In this document: piece after piece, positions 8,712 to 17,284 of the stretch
Layout: each line of letters opens with the position of its first letter
Position numbering within the stretch: the first letter of the stretch is position 1
NCBI GenBank assembly: GCA_966185765.1
Contig: CBIFVZ010000051.1
Location: 1 to 29,378, forward strand
Direction of reading: 5' to 3'
From: CBIFVZ01 sp966185765
GTDB lineage: Bacteria; Pseudomonadota; Gammaproteobacteria; Enterobacterales; Enterobacteriaceae
DNA: 29,378 bases
Made by a program: the position numbers and the translations under genes
The notes under the pieces: generated by a model
Told to the model about the DNA's origin: nothing
The model's database searches: none
The model's input: the letters and a program-made list of their open reading frames with translations, nothing else

Positions 8712-9478
8712 TTTTGCATGCCAGAGCACGCGTTGTACCGGGTAGGCCGTGGCTGGTCTGGTTACACGGTTTTCTCGGCTGTGAGCGCGAGTGGCAGCCG
8801 TTTGCTAACGACTTCGCCGACTGGTCGCAGCTTTGGGTTGACTTACCTGGCCACGGCGGTTCGGCGCACATAGCCGTACGCGATTTTGCCGAAGTGAGCG
8901 AGCGTCTGTGCGCAACGCTTGCTCATTACGAGGTTGAGCGTTACTGGCTGGTGGGGTATTCGCTTGGCGGGCGGGTCGCCATGTATCACGCCTGCCGGGG
9001 CCGTGCGGCTGGGCTGCTGGGGTTAGTAGTGGAAGGCGCCAACCCCGGCCTTGCCTGTAAAGCCGAACGCGAGCAGCGTGCGCTGAGCGACAGCCATTGG
9101 GTACAACGTTTGCTCAACGAGCCGCTGACGGCGGTGCTGGACGACTGGTATCGTCAGCCGGTATTCAGTCATTTGAGCGATGCTCAGCGCAGTGCGCTCA
9201 TTTTGCTTCGCTCGCGCAACCATCCCGCGTGTCTGGCGGCAATGCTTGAGGCGACCTCGCTGGCGCGACAGCCCGATCTGGCCGCCGCGTTACGCGTGCT
9301 CAAGGTTCCTTTTCGTTATTTATGTGGCGAGTGCGATGTGAAATTCCGCGCGCTGGCCCAGGTGCGTGCACTGCCGCTGCGGGTTATTCCTGGCGCAGGG
9401 CATAACGCACATCGTGAAAACCCCGGCGCGTTTCGTGACGCGCTACGTCAAATACTCACTCAGGCCGATGAGGACTAA
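8708..9478 (+). CDS. menH: SHCHC synthase MenH (alpha/beta hydrolase)
   Basis: Removes pyruvate from SEPHCHC to give 2-succinyl-6-hydroxy-2,4-cyclohexadiene-1-carboxylate. It has 256 residues (E. coli 252). The nucleophile elbow GYSLGG holds S85, the aspartate is D210 in CGECDVKFRAL, and the histidine is H232 in GAGHNAHRENP. LHGFLGCEREW forms the oxyanion region and VDLPGHGGS is typical of the family. The GTG start at 8708 overlaps the menD stop by four bases, and MILHA at the N-terminus agrees with E. coli, so the non-ATG start looks real. menB begins two bases after the stop. Confidence 0.96.
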   Translation: MILHARARVVPGRPWLVWLHGFLGCEREWQPFANDFADWSQLWVDLPGHGGSAHIAVRDFAEVSERLCATLAHYEVERYWLVGYSLGGRVAMYHACRGRAAGLLGLVVEGANPGLACKAEREQRALSDSHWVQRLLNEPLTAVLDDWYRQPVFSHLSDAQRSALILLRSRNHPACLAAMLEATSLARQPDLAAALRVLKVPFRYLCGECDVKFRALAQVRALPLRVIPGAGHNAHRENPGAFRDALRQILTQADED

Positions 9479-9480
9479 TC

Positions 9481-10338
9481 ATGATCTATCCCGATGAACA
9501 AAAGCTGTATGCGCCGGTGGAATGGCAAGACTGCTCTGAAGGCTTTACCGATATTCGCTATCAAAAATCCGCTGACGGCATCGCAAAAATTACCATCAAC
9601 CGCCCACAGGTCCGCAACGCGTTTCGCCCATTGACTGTCAAAGAGATGATTCAGGCGCTGGCCGATGCCCGCTATGACGACAACATTGGCGTTATCATTC
9701 TCACTGGTGAAGGTGATAAAGCGTTCTGCGCGGGCGGCGACCAGAAAATCCGCGGCGACTACGGCGGTTATCGTGATGACAGCGGCGTTCACCACCTTAA
9801 TGTTCTGGACTTCCAGCGTCAGATTCGTACCTGCCCGAAGCCAGTTGTGGCAATGGTGGCTGGTTACTCCATCGGCGGCGGTCACGTGCTGCACATGATG
9901 TGCGACCTGACTATTGCGGCGGATAACGCCATCTTCGGCCAGACCGGTCCGAAAGTCGGGTCGTTTGATGGCGGCTGGGGCGCCTCTTATATGGCGCGCA
10001 TTGTTGGCCAGAAGAAAGCGCGTGAAATCTGGTTCCTGTGCCGTCAGTACGACGCGAAACAGGCGCTGGATATGGGCCTGGTGAATACCGTTGTGCCACT
10101 GGCCGAACTCGAAAAAGAAACCGTACGCTGGTGTCGTGAAATGCTGGAAAACAGCCCGATGGCGCTGCGCTGCCTGAAGGCGGCGCTTAATGCTGACTGC
10201 GACGGCCAGGCTGGCCTGCAGGAGCTTGCGGGTAACGCCACCATGCTGTTCTACATGACCGAAGAAGGGCAGGAAGGGCGCAACGCGTTTAATGAGAAGC
10301 GCGCGCCGGACTTCAGCAAATACAAACGGAACCCATAA
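9481..10338 (+). CDS. menB: 1,4-dihydroxy-2-naphthoyl-CoA synthase MenB
   Basis: Crotonase-fold enzyme closing the second ring of the naphthoquinone from o-succinylbenzoyl-CoA. The length of 285 residues equals E. coli. Active-site residues fall at the E. coli numbers: Y97 (GGYRDD), D163 (GSFDGGWG) and Y258 (MLFYMT). G156 in FGQTGPKVG marks the bicarbonate-dependent MenB type. The oxyanion-hole parts are CAGGDQK and GYSIGGGH. It is the fourth men gene, and its TAA overlaps the menC ATG by one base. Confidence 0.98.
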   Translation: MIYPDEQKLYAPVEWQDCSEGFTDIRYQKSADGIAKITINRPQVRNAFRPLTVKEMIQALADARYDDNIGVIILTGEGDKAFCAGGDQKIRGDYGGYRDDSGVHHLNVLDFQRQIRTCPKPVVAMVAGYSIGGGHVLHMMCDLTIAADNAIFGQTGPKVGSFDGGWGASYMARIVGQKKAREIWFLCRQYDAKQALDMGLVNTVVPLAELEKETVRWCREMLENSPMALRCLKAALNADCDGQAGLQELAGNATMLFYMTEEGQEGRNAFNEKRAPDFSKYKRNP

Positions 10339-11303
10339 TGCGCCAGGCGCAAATCTGGCGTTATCAGTTGCCAATGGATGCTGGCGTGGTGCTGCGTGAA
10401 CGGCGCCTGAAAACGCGCGACGGATTGCTGGTGCGTCTTGTGGACTGTAATCACGAAGGCTGGGGTGAGATAGCCCCGCTGCCGGGTTTTAGCAGCGAAA
10501 CGCTTGAAGAGGCACAGGTACACACCCAGGCCTGGGTTGAGGCGTGGCTGGGTGGTGACAATCCCGAATGGCCACCGGTTCCATCGGCGGCGTTTGGTTT
10601 AAGCTGTGCGCTGGCCGAGTTGACGCAGACGTTACCTGCTGCGGCTGACTATCGCGCCGCACCGCTGTGCACTGGCGACCCGGATGAGGTGCTGCCAATG
10701 CTTGAAGCGATGCCGGGTGAAAAAGTCGCCAAAATCAAGGTTGGCCTTTATGAAGCAGTGCGCGACGGCATGGTGGCAAATCTACTGCTGGAAGCAATAC
10801 CGGATCTGAAGTTGCGTCTGGATGCCAACCGAGGCTGGACACCGGTTAAAGCCCAGCAGTTTGCAAAATACGTAGCGCCTGAGCATCGTACCCGCATCGC
10901 GTTTATTGAGGAGCCGTGCAAAACTCGCGAGCAGTCGCGTGAGTTTGCCGCTTCTACCGGCATTGCGATTGCCTGGGACGAAAGCCTGCGCGAGCCGGAT
11001 TTTGTGTTTGCCGCAGAGCCAGGACTGGCCGCGGTGGTGATTAAACCGACGCTGACCGGTTGCCTGGGCAAGGTACGTGAACAGATAGAGCAGGCTCATG
11101 CGTTGGGGCTGGAAGTGGTTATTAGCTCATCGCTGGAGTCGAGTCTGGGTCTGACGCAACTGGCGCGCATTGCGGCCTGGCTGACGCCGGGAAGCCTTCC
11201 GGGGCTGGATACGTTGTCGCTGATGCAGGCACAACTGGTGCGCACCTGGCCTGGCAGCGAGTTGCCGTGTCTGTGTACCGGCGCACTGGAGCGGCTGCTG
11301 TGA
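10338..11303 (+). CDS. menC: o-succinylbenzoate synthase MenC
   Basis: Enolase-superfamily enzyme that dehydrates SHCHC to o-succinylbenzoate. It has 321 residues (E. coli 320). The catalytic pair is K132/K134 in KVAKIKVGLYE. The metal ligands are D162 (LRLDANRGW), E191 (IEEPCK) and D214 (AWDESL), and K236 lies in VIKPTLTG, each one position beyond the E. coli number. The start overlaps menB by one base and the stop overlaps menE by one base, so the block menD to menE is translationally coupled throughout. Confidence 0.97.
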   Translation: MRQAQIWRYQLPMDAGVVLRERRLKTRDGLLVRLVDCNHEGWGEIAPLPGFSSETLEEAQVHTQAWVEAWLGGDNPEWPPVPSAAFGLSCALAELTQTLPAAADYRAAPLCTGDPDEVLPMLEAMPGEKVAKIKVGLYEAVRDGMVANLLLEAIPDLKLRLDANRGWTPVKAQQFAKYVAPEHRTRIAFIEEPCKTREQSREFAASTGIAIAWDESLREPDFVFAAEPGLAAVVIKPTLTGCLGKVREQIEQAHALGLEVVISSSLESSLGLTQLARIAAWLTPGSLPGLDTLSLMQAQLVRTWPGSELPCLCTGALERLL

Positions 11304-12958
11304 TGTTCACCGACTGGCCGTGGCGCCACTGGCGTTGTGTGCGTGGCGATGCCGTTGCGCTACGGCTGGAGCAAGTGTCATTAAGCTGGCGTGAGCTGTG
11401 TGAACAGATTGATGTGCTGGCAAAGGGCTTTGCACAGCAGGGAGTGAGTGAAGGTGATGGCGTGGCGCTGTGTGCGGCCAACGGGCCGCGTACGTTGTTG
11501 GCCTGGCTTGCCCTGCTCCAGTGCGGTGCGCGCATTTTGCCGCTCAATCCAAAACTGCCGGTGGCACAGCTCAATGCCTTATTGCCGGGACTGACGCTGC
11601 GCTATGGTCTGGTGCTGGACGAGGTCGCAATGCTGCCTGGTGTGCTGGCTCTGCAATGGCCTGTTGCGCCAGGGCATTACGCGACGGATGTGGCGGGTAA
11701 CAGTCAGCGTGTTGACACGGGGGCTGAACGTACGGCAGGCAGAGAAGAGGCCCCCGTGGAGGCTATCACTGTCTCAGCACCCATATCACCTTCGCACGAT
11801 GCGACACCTTCAACGCCGCCGGGAACCACAAAGCCAACAGGCCTCTTCAGATTCACTGCTGAGTCAACCGTAACGCCTTCGTTAGTTTCATCAGCATCAC
11901 TTTCCTGCGCTGCCATAACACCTTCAGCACATTCTGCCGCTACGCCAGGGGAGAATGCGCGTGATGTTGCCGTACAGTGGGACCCGTCACGTTTTGTCTC
12001 AATGACGCTTACCTCCGGCTCCAGTGGTATACCTAAGGCAGCCGTACATACCGCAACCGCGCATCTTGCCAGCGCACAAGGTCTGCTGGCACTGATGCCG
12101 TTTGGCGCGCAGGATAACTGGTTACTGTCACTGCCGCTGTTTCATGTCTCCGGCCAGGGAATTTTCTGGCGCTGGCTACTGGCGGGGGCGTGCCTGACGG
12201 TGCGTGATCTGCATCCATTACATACCGCGCTTGAAGGCTGTACCCATGCGTCACTGGTGCCAACCCAGTTGTGGCGGCTACTCACGCAAGCGCAGATGCC
12301 ACAGAAACTAAACAGTGTGTTGCTCGGCGGGGCGGCTATCCCGGTGGCGTTAACGCAGCAGGCCCAGGCGCGTGATATTCGCTGCTGGTGCGGCTACGGG
12401 CTGACCGAGCTTGCCTCAACGGTGTGTGCAAAGCGCGCAGATGGCCTGGCAGACGTGGGGCAAGCGCTGGCAGGACGTGAGGTGCGTATTCAGAATGATG
12501 AAATCCAGATCCGGGCGGCGAGCCTTGCCAGCGGCTACTGGCGTGATGGTGCGCTACTGCCGCTAACGGATAGCGATGGCTGGTTCCACACGCGCGACAG
12601 GGGCGTAATAGCAAACGGCAGGCTGACGGTACTGGGGCGGCTGGATAACCTCTTTTTTAGCGGTGGGGAAGGCATTCAGCCAGAAGACGTAGAAAGGGTC
12701 ATTAATGCCCATCCACAGGTCAGTCAGTGCTTTGTCGTACCGATGGCCGATGCCGAATTTGGGCATCGCCCGGTGGCTGTCGTGGAGTGCGATGACACGC
12801 TTTCTCCTGAAAAGCTGGCTGATTGGGTGGCCGACAAGCTGGTGCGTTTCCAGCAACCGGTACGCTGGCTACGCCTGCCGCAGGTGCTGAAAAACGGCGG
12901 TATTAAGATTTCCCGTCGCGAAGTACAGCGTTGGGTGGACAGTGAAACCAAACGCTAA
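11303..12958 (+). CDS. menE: o-succinylbenzoate-CoA ligase MenE with a ~92-residue insertion
   Basis: ATP-dependent adenylating enzyme activating o-succinylbenzoate as its CoA thioester. The ATG at 11303 overlaps the menC stop (TGATG) and begins MFTDWPWRHW as in E. coli; an open frame to 11267 is ignored. The protein has 551 residues against 451 in E. coli. The excess is one block, residues about 132-220, just before the adenylate P-loop SMTLTSGSSGIPKAA (233-247). More than half of the block is Ala, Ser, Thr or Pro, with recurring TPS/SPS motifs and no relation to MenE. The rest is normal: LLSLPLFHVSGQG, LLGGAAIP, CGYGLTELAS, TRDRG, GRLDNLFFSGGEGIQP and the C-terminal lysine region NGGIKISR. 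The reading frame is unbroken, so a working enzyme with a surface loop is possible. Confidence 0.93.
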   Translation: MFTDWPWRHWRCVRGDAVALRLEQVSLSWRELCEQIDVLAKGFAQQGVSEGDGVALCAANGPRTLLAWLALLQCGARILPLNPKLPVAQLNALLPGLTLRYGLVLDEVAMLPGVLALQWPVAPGHYATDVAGNSQRVDTGAERTAGREEAPVEAITVSAPISPSHDATPSTPPGTTKPTGLFRFTAESTVTPSLVSSASLSCAAITPSAHSAATPGENARDVAVQWDPSRFVSMTLTSGSSGIPKAAVHTATAHLASAQGLLALMPFGAQDNWLLSLPLFHVSGQGIFWRWLLAGACLTVRDLHPLHTALEGCTHASLVPTQLWRLLTQAQMPQKLNSVLLGGAAIPVALTQQAQARDIRCWCGYGLTELASTVCAKRADGLADVGQALAGREVRIQNDEIQIRAASLASGYWRDGALLPLTDSDGWFHTRDRGVIANGRLTVLGRLDNLFFSGGEGIQPEDVERVINAHPQVSQCFVVPMADAEFGHRPVAVVECDDTLSPEKLADWVADKLVRFQQPVRWLRLPQVLKNGGIKISRREVQRWVDSETKR

Positions 12959-13029
12959 TGAGGTACTCCGCCAGTGGTTATGCGTGTTAAATGCGCCATC
13001 CGTATTTTAATGGCAGATTGCCGTTTGTG

Positions 13030-13054
13030 CTGGCACAGTGAGCTGATGTGCCAG
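13030..13054. terminator. hairpin between convergent menE and lysR genes
   Basis: Eight-base inverted repeat CTGGCACA (13030-13037) / TGTGCCAG (13047-13054) with a nine-base loop, in the 110-base gap between the 3' ends of menE and the LysR gene. There is no T-run on either side, so factor-independent termination is not assured. Confidence 0.35.
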
Positions 13055-13068
13055 TGCAGGTTGTTATG

Positions 13069-13989
13069 CTATAGCTCATATCCGCCAGAGGCCAGTTCCT
13101 CTCTTATCCATTGAACAAATAGCTTCACTTTGCGGCTGCGTTCATTGATATGTGGCATAACAAGATGATGGGCATTGATCGGATAGGCATAACGATCCTG
13201 AAAAACAGGTTTGAGTTCACCACGTTCCAGCAATTCGCCTGCCAATAGTGAGCTTTCCAGAATTAACCCTAATCCCATTTTTCCAGCTTCAAAACTCATA
13301 TAAGAACGGTCAAAGCTGAGATGATATTCGGGGCGAGCAGTGGTGATTTTGTGAAAAGAAAGCCAGCGCTCCCAGCTTGCCAGCGTAACAGAAGAGTGCA
13401 CAAGATTATGGTTGGCGATATCTTCTGGCCCGGTAACAGGGTGCTGGAGCAAATAATCAGGTGAGGCCATCACGCTCAGGCGCTCATTTTTTATCGTCAG
13501 CGTTTTATAACCGTCCCATTGCGGGATGCCGTGACGAATATCGATATCAATATTATCGCGTGAAAACTGCAGGTTTTCGTAAGAGCAGGTGAGATTAATC
13601 AAAATATTGGGATGTCTTTGTCTGAATTTTCCAAGTCGGCGAATTAACCACAGCACACCGAAAGAGGGTGAGGAGTGAATGCGTAGTATATCACTATGGG
13701 GTTCATTGATTATTTTATCGGAGACCCGACCAATCACATTTAATGCACCTGATATTTGATGTAAATAATCTTCCCCAAGCGCGTTCAGACTCACACCTTT
13801 CCCACTACGAATAAATAATTTCCGCCCCAGGAATGCCTCCAGTGTTGAAATCTGATGGCTGACTGCCGAAGGCGTCACATTCAGGTTGACCGCTGCGGTG
13901 TTGATACTGCCTGCGTTGGCGACTTCGATGAATGCTTGCAGATTTTTTAATGAGGGTAACGGGAGCTTCTGTTGCGCCGGATTATGCAT
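13069..13989 (-). CDS. LysR-family regulator (GcvA-like) of the adjacent catabolic operon
   Basis: 306 residues. The N-terminal winged helix-turn-helix at about residues 14-73 reads LPSLKNLQAFIEVANAGS, then SAVSHQISTLEAFLGRKLF, a pattern seen in GcvA/AmpR-type LysR proteins. The substrate-binding domain follows (DIDIRHG at the usual place, then WERWLSFH and FEAGKMGLGLIL). It is transcribed away from the MFS-SDR-transketolase operon, with a 298-base divergent region containing inverted repeats, the usual layout when a LysR protein controls its neighbour and itself. The inducer is unknown. AGCAGGT before the ATG supports the start. Confidence 0.88.
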   Translation of the reverse strand: MHNPAQQKLPLPSLKNLQAFIEVANAGSINTAAVNLNVTPSAVSHQISTLEAFLGRKLFIRSGKGVSLNALGEDYLHQISGALNVIGRVSDKIINEPHSDILRIHSSPSFGVLWLIRRLGKFRQRHPNILINLTCSYENLQFSRDNIDIDIRHGIPQWDGYKTLTIKNERLSVMASPDYLLQHPVTGPEDIANHNLVHSSVTLASWERWLSFHKITTARPEYHLSFDRSYMSFEAGKMGLGLILESSLLAGELLERGELKPVFQDRYAYPINAHHLVMPHINERSRKVKLFVQWIREELASGGYEL

Positions 13990-14077
13990 TTTTTTACCTG
14001 CTGATGAGGGCTTAGCGCTTCAATGTAAAGTGCCTCACGCGGTAGGTTTATTGTAAAGACATAAAATCGCGAAGGAG

Positions 14078-14097
14078 ATCACATAAAAGTATGTGAT
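14078..14097. promoter_or_regulatory. dyad, candidate LysR operator
   Basis: Perfect inverted repeat ATCACAT (14078-14084) / ATGTGAT (14091-14097) with a six-base spacer, in the divergent region between the LysR gene and the transporter. The arm order is the reverse of a CRP site (TCACA first, TGTGA second), so I read it as a regulator dyad rather than a CRP box. It lies about 90 bases from the LysR start and 190 from the transporter start. Confidence 0.4.
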
Positions 14098-14184
14098 ACA
14101 CCCGGGAGTTAATAATATTGACGCGAGTCACATTTTAAAGGGGGGGAATGTTTAATTAAATTTCTTTCAATACGAAATGAGTTT

Positions 14185-14198
14185 TTTTGAATTCAAAA
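14185..14198. promoter_or_regulatory. 14-base palindrome upstream of the transporter gene
   Basis: Perfect palindrome TTTTGAATTCAAAA, 90 bases before the transporter ATG, followed 16 bases later by TATAGT at 14214-14219, a possible -10 hexamer. The position fits an activator or repressor site near a promoter, but no protein can be assigned from sequence alone. Confidence 0.3.
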
Positions 14199-14287
14199 GT
14201 GCGGGCCTGGCGTTATAGTAAATGTGAGTTTAATAGCTGCCAGTGGAAGGCTATATAAAATAGTTGTTCATACAAAGAGGTGTAATA

Positions 14288-15624
14288 ATGTCACGTATAG
14301 AACACACGTTACCCTGTGCTAATATTAATAAAACCAATTACCGCTTTGTTGTGTTATTACTGATTTTTATTGTTTATGCGCTGAATTATGCCGACAGAAC
14401 AAATATCGGTGCTGTTCTACCTTTTATTATTGATGAGTTCAGGATCAGTAATTTTGAGGCCGGTACTATCGCGAGTATGTTTTTCCTGGGCTATGCGCTC
14501 AGTCAGATCCCCGCAGGCTTTTTAATTGCAAAAAAAGGCACTCGTGGCCTGGTGGCGTTATCGGTTTTTGGTTTTTCTGCCTTTACATGGCTTATGGGTA
14601 CAGCGTCTTCGGTACTGGGGTTAAAATGTATTCGTCTGGGACTGGGCTTAACAGAAGGCCCCTGTCCGGTAGGACTGGCTTCGACGATTAATAACTGGTT
14701 TCCGGCAAAAGAGAAAGCGACTGCAACTGGCGTGTATATCGCCTCAACCATGTTTGCCCCTATTCTGGTGCCACCGCTCGCCGTATGGATTGCTGTGACA
14801 TGGGGCTGGCGCTGGGTCTTTTTCTCATTTGCACTTCCGGGCGTCGTTATCGCTATTGCCTGGTATCTTCTGGTGAAGTCTCGCCCGGCTGAAAGCAAAT
14901 ATGTATCGAAGCAAGAACTGGATTATATCAATGACGAGCAGGCACAGCGGCAGGGCGATGGTGTACGCCAGAATATTGTAATGGATAAAAAATTCGCTGT
15001 TCTTGATAAATTTATTCGTGTGCGAGCGCTTACGCCAATAAATAGCGTAAAAGGACTCTTTACTTCAAAGAATATACTTGGTGACTGCCTGGCATATTTT
15101 ATGATGGTCAGTGTGCTTTATGGATTATTAACCTGGATCCCGCTTTACCTTGTGAAGGAAAAAGGTTTTGATTTTATGAGCATGGGGCTTGTGGCCAGTA
15201 TGCCATGTATTGGTGGATTTGTTGGGGCAATCTCAGGTGGCTATATTTCTGATAAGCTGCTGGGGCGTCGCCGTAAGCCTACCATGATTTTTACCGCCAT
15301 CAGTACGGTAATTATGTGGTTATCATGTTAAACATTCCACAAAACACAACGGTGGTGTGTCTGGGACTGTTTTTTGTTGGTTTTTGTCTGAATATTGGCT
15401 GGCCTGCATTTACTGCATATGGGATGGCCGCATCGGATTCAAACACTTATCCCATTACTGCTTCAGTGATTAATACGGGCGGCAACCTTGGGGGTTTTGT
15501 CTCACCTATGCTGGCCGGTTTTTTACTGGATTACACGGGAAGTTTTAATACCGTCTTCACCTATTTTGGCATCTGTGCCGCCATCGGGCTTGCAGTTATT
15601 TTACTCATTGATGAGCCGCGTTAA
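14288..15624 (+). pseudogene. MFS anion:cation symporter (sugar-acid type), frameshifted
   Basis: Inner-membrane major facilitator transporter resembling the ACS family (hexuronate, glucarate and galactonate carriers): NYADRTNIGAVLPFI follows the first helix, then YALSQIPAGFLIAKKGTR and GLTEGPCPVGLASTINNWFPAKEK. ATG 14288 has an AAAGAGGTG site. The first frame runs to a TAA at 15329-15331 (347 residues). The remaining 100 residues, LNIPQNTTVVCLGLFFVGF through IGWPAFTAYGM to LIDEPR, continue from about 15319 in another frame. Together they make about 445 residues, a normal MFS length. The break lies at ATTATGTGGTTATC (15311-15324); removing one TG would restore IMVIMLNIPQ, so a two-base TG duplication, a one-base loss or a sequencing error explains it. 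Without repair the product lacks the last three or so helices. Confidence 0.85.
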
Positions 15625-15672
15625 ATAAATTTCCCTATTTACAATCTGAATAGTATCTCGCTGGAGTTTATT

Positions 15673-16422
15673 ATGTTACTGAAAGATAAAGTTGCCATTA
15701 TTACGGGTGCGGCCTCCCCGCGCGGTTTAGGCTTCGCAACGGCTAAATTGTTTGCCGGGCAGGGCGCAACAGTGGTGTTAATCGACCTTGATGCCGAGGC
15801 CAGTAAAAAAGCAGCAGCGATGTTGGGTGAACAACACCTTGGCGTCGCGGCAAACGTTGCAGACGAACAGCAAGTCAGTGCCGCTCTGGAACAGGTACTG
15901 GCGAAATATGGTCGTGTGGACATTCTGGTCAATAACGCAGGTATTACCCAGCCAATTAAGCTTATGGATATTAAGCGCGAAAACTATGATGCGGTGCTCG
16001 ACGTCAGCCTGCGTGGCACGCTGTTAATGTCGCAGGCGGTTATTCCCACCATGCGCGCGCAAAAATCCGGCAGCATAGTCTGTATCTCTTCCGTTTCTGC
16101 CCAACGTGGTGGCGGTATTTTTGGTGGCCCCCACTACAGCGCCGCGAAAGCGGGCGTACTGGGGCTGGCAAAAGCGATGGCGCGTGAACTGGGGCCGGAT
16201 AACGTGCGCGTTAACTGCATCACCCCAGGTCTTATCCAGACTGATATCACTGCGGGCAAACTCAGCGATGAAATGAAGGCCGGGATCGTGGCTGGTATTC
16301 CGTTAAATCGCCTCGGCGAAGCCTCTGATATCGCCAACGCCGCGTTATTCCTCGGCAGCGACTTGTCTGCCTATTCCACTGGCATCACGCTCGACGTGAA
16401 CGGCGGAATGTTAATTCACTAA
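15673..16422 (+). CDS. short-chain dehydrogenase/reductase (FabG-like)
   Basis: 249-residue classical SDR, an NAD(P)-dependent oxidoreductase. The nucleotide-binding motif TGAASPRGLG is at residues 11-20, NNAG at 87-90, the catalytic serine is probably S140 (CISS), and YxxxK is Y155/K159 (HYSAAK). NVRVNCITPGLIQTD and DVNGG at the C-terminus are normal for the family. D38 after the second strand (VVLIDLD) suggests NAD rather than NADP. A TGGAG site precedes the ATG. It lies between the transporter and a split transketolase, so oxidation of an imported polyol or sugar acid to a ketose-like donor is the likely role; the actual substrate is unknown. Confidence 0.9.
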   Translation: MLLKDKVAIITGAASPRGLGFATAKLFAGQGATVVLIDLDAEASKKAAAMLGEQHLGVAANVADEQQVSAALEQVLAKYGRVDILVNNAGITQPIKLMDIKRENYDAVLDVSLRGTLLMSQAVIPTMRAQKSGSIVCISSVSAQRGGGIFGGPHYSAAKAGVLGLAKAMARELGPDNVRVNCITPGLIQTDITAGKLSDEMKAGIVAGIPLNRLGEASDIANAALFLGSDLSAYSTGITLDVNGGMLIH

Positions 16423-16435
16423 TCGGGGAGTCATC

Positions 16436-17284
16436 ATGTCGCAAACGGATATTCAAAAAGTTGCCGCAGCAGCATGGCGAATTCGTCGCTATGCCTTGCG
16501 TATGGGCGAAGTCCAGGGACAGGGCTATATCGGTCAGGCATTGGGTTATGCGGATGTACTGGCAACCGCCTTCGCTCACATTATGAATTACCGCGCTAAT
16601 GAACCGCAGTGGGAAGCACGTGACCGCTTCCTGCTTTCCCACGGGCATTACGCGATTGCTTATTACGCCGCACTGATTGAGGCGGGCATCATTCCCGAAG
16701 ATGAACTGGAAACCTACGGTTTTGACGACAGTCGTTTGCCGATGTCCGGTATGGCGACCTATACGCCTGGTATGGAAATTTCCGGTGGTTCACTTGGGCA
16801 GGGGCTGAGTATAGCGGTTGGCATGGCGCTGGGCGTGAAGCAAAAGGGCGGTCGCGCGCTGGTGATTAACTCTATGTCTGATGGCGAGCTGGACGAAGGT
16901 TCAGTCTGGGAAGCGGCAATGTCGGCCGCGCATTACGGGCTGTCCGGGCTAATAAATATTGTTGATATTAACAAGCAGCAGGCCGATGGCGATTCGCGCA
17001 AAATCCTCGGTTTTGAACCGCTTGAAGAGAAGTGGGCGTCGTTTGGTTGGTTTGTCCAGCGGGTTAACGGTAACGATGTGGCTGCGGTTGTCGAGGCGTT
17101 CGAAAAAGCGCGAGATTATCCGCAGCAAAAACCGCGCGTTATTTTATGCGACACGCTGATGGGTAAGGGCGTGCCGTTCCTTGAAACCCGCGATAAGAAC
17201 CATTTTATTCGCGTTGACGCCGATGAATGGCAAAAAGCCATTGCAGTGTTGGATGCTAACAAACCGCAAGGAGTGAGATCATGA
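16436..17284 (+). CDS. transketolase, N-terminal (ThDP-binding) subunit
   Basis: 282 residues, corresponding to the PP domain of transketolase. SHGH at residues 68-71 and GGSLGQGLSIAVGMALG are typical of transketolase. The ThDP/Mg motif is SDGELDEGSVWEA through N179 (VDIN), where the first glycine of the usual GDG is a serine, a change I recall from other split transketolases. GKGVPFLE and KNHF are also conserved. The stop overlaps the next gene by four bases (ATGA), as expected for a two-subunit enzyme. It should transfer a two-carbon ketol unit; donor and acceptor are unknown. It starts 13 bases after the SDR with GGGGAG upstream. Confidence 0.92.
   Translation: MSQTDIQKVAAAAWRIRRYALRMGEVQGQGYIGQALGYADVLATAFAHIMNYRANEPQWEARDRFLLSHGHYAIAYYAALIEAGIIPEDELETYGFDDSRLPMSGMATYTPGMEISGGSLGQGLSIAVGMALGVKQKGGRALVINSMSDGELDEGSVWEAAMSAAHYGLSGLINIVDINKQQADGDSRKILGFEPLEEKWASFGWFVQRVNGNDVAAVVEAFEKARDYPQQKPRVILCDTLMGKGVPFLETRDKNHFIRVDADEWQKAIAVLDANKPQGVRS

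Noticed and set aside
9475..10374. 299-codon minus-strand ORF opposite menB
   Set aside because: It mirrors menB, which has every catalytic residue; the minus-strand translation has no recognisable domain.
11704..11916. 70-codon minus-strand ORF inside the MenE insertion, considered as a captured gene
   Set aside because: No ribosome binding site or recognisable protein; the plus frame is continuous with MenE on both sides.
11687..11971. Insertion sequence remnant in menE
   Set aside because: No terminal inverted repeats at the block ends and no transposase fragment; the 9-base flanking similarity alone is not sufficient.
14078..14097. CRP box before the transporter
   Set aside because: The half-sites are in reversed order (TCACA then TGTGA), so it does not fit the CRP consensus.
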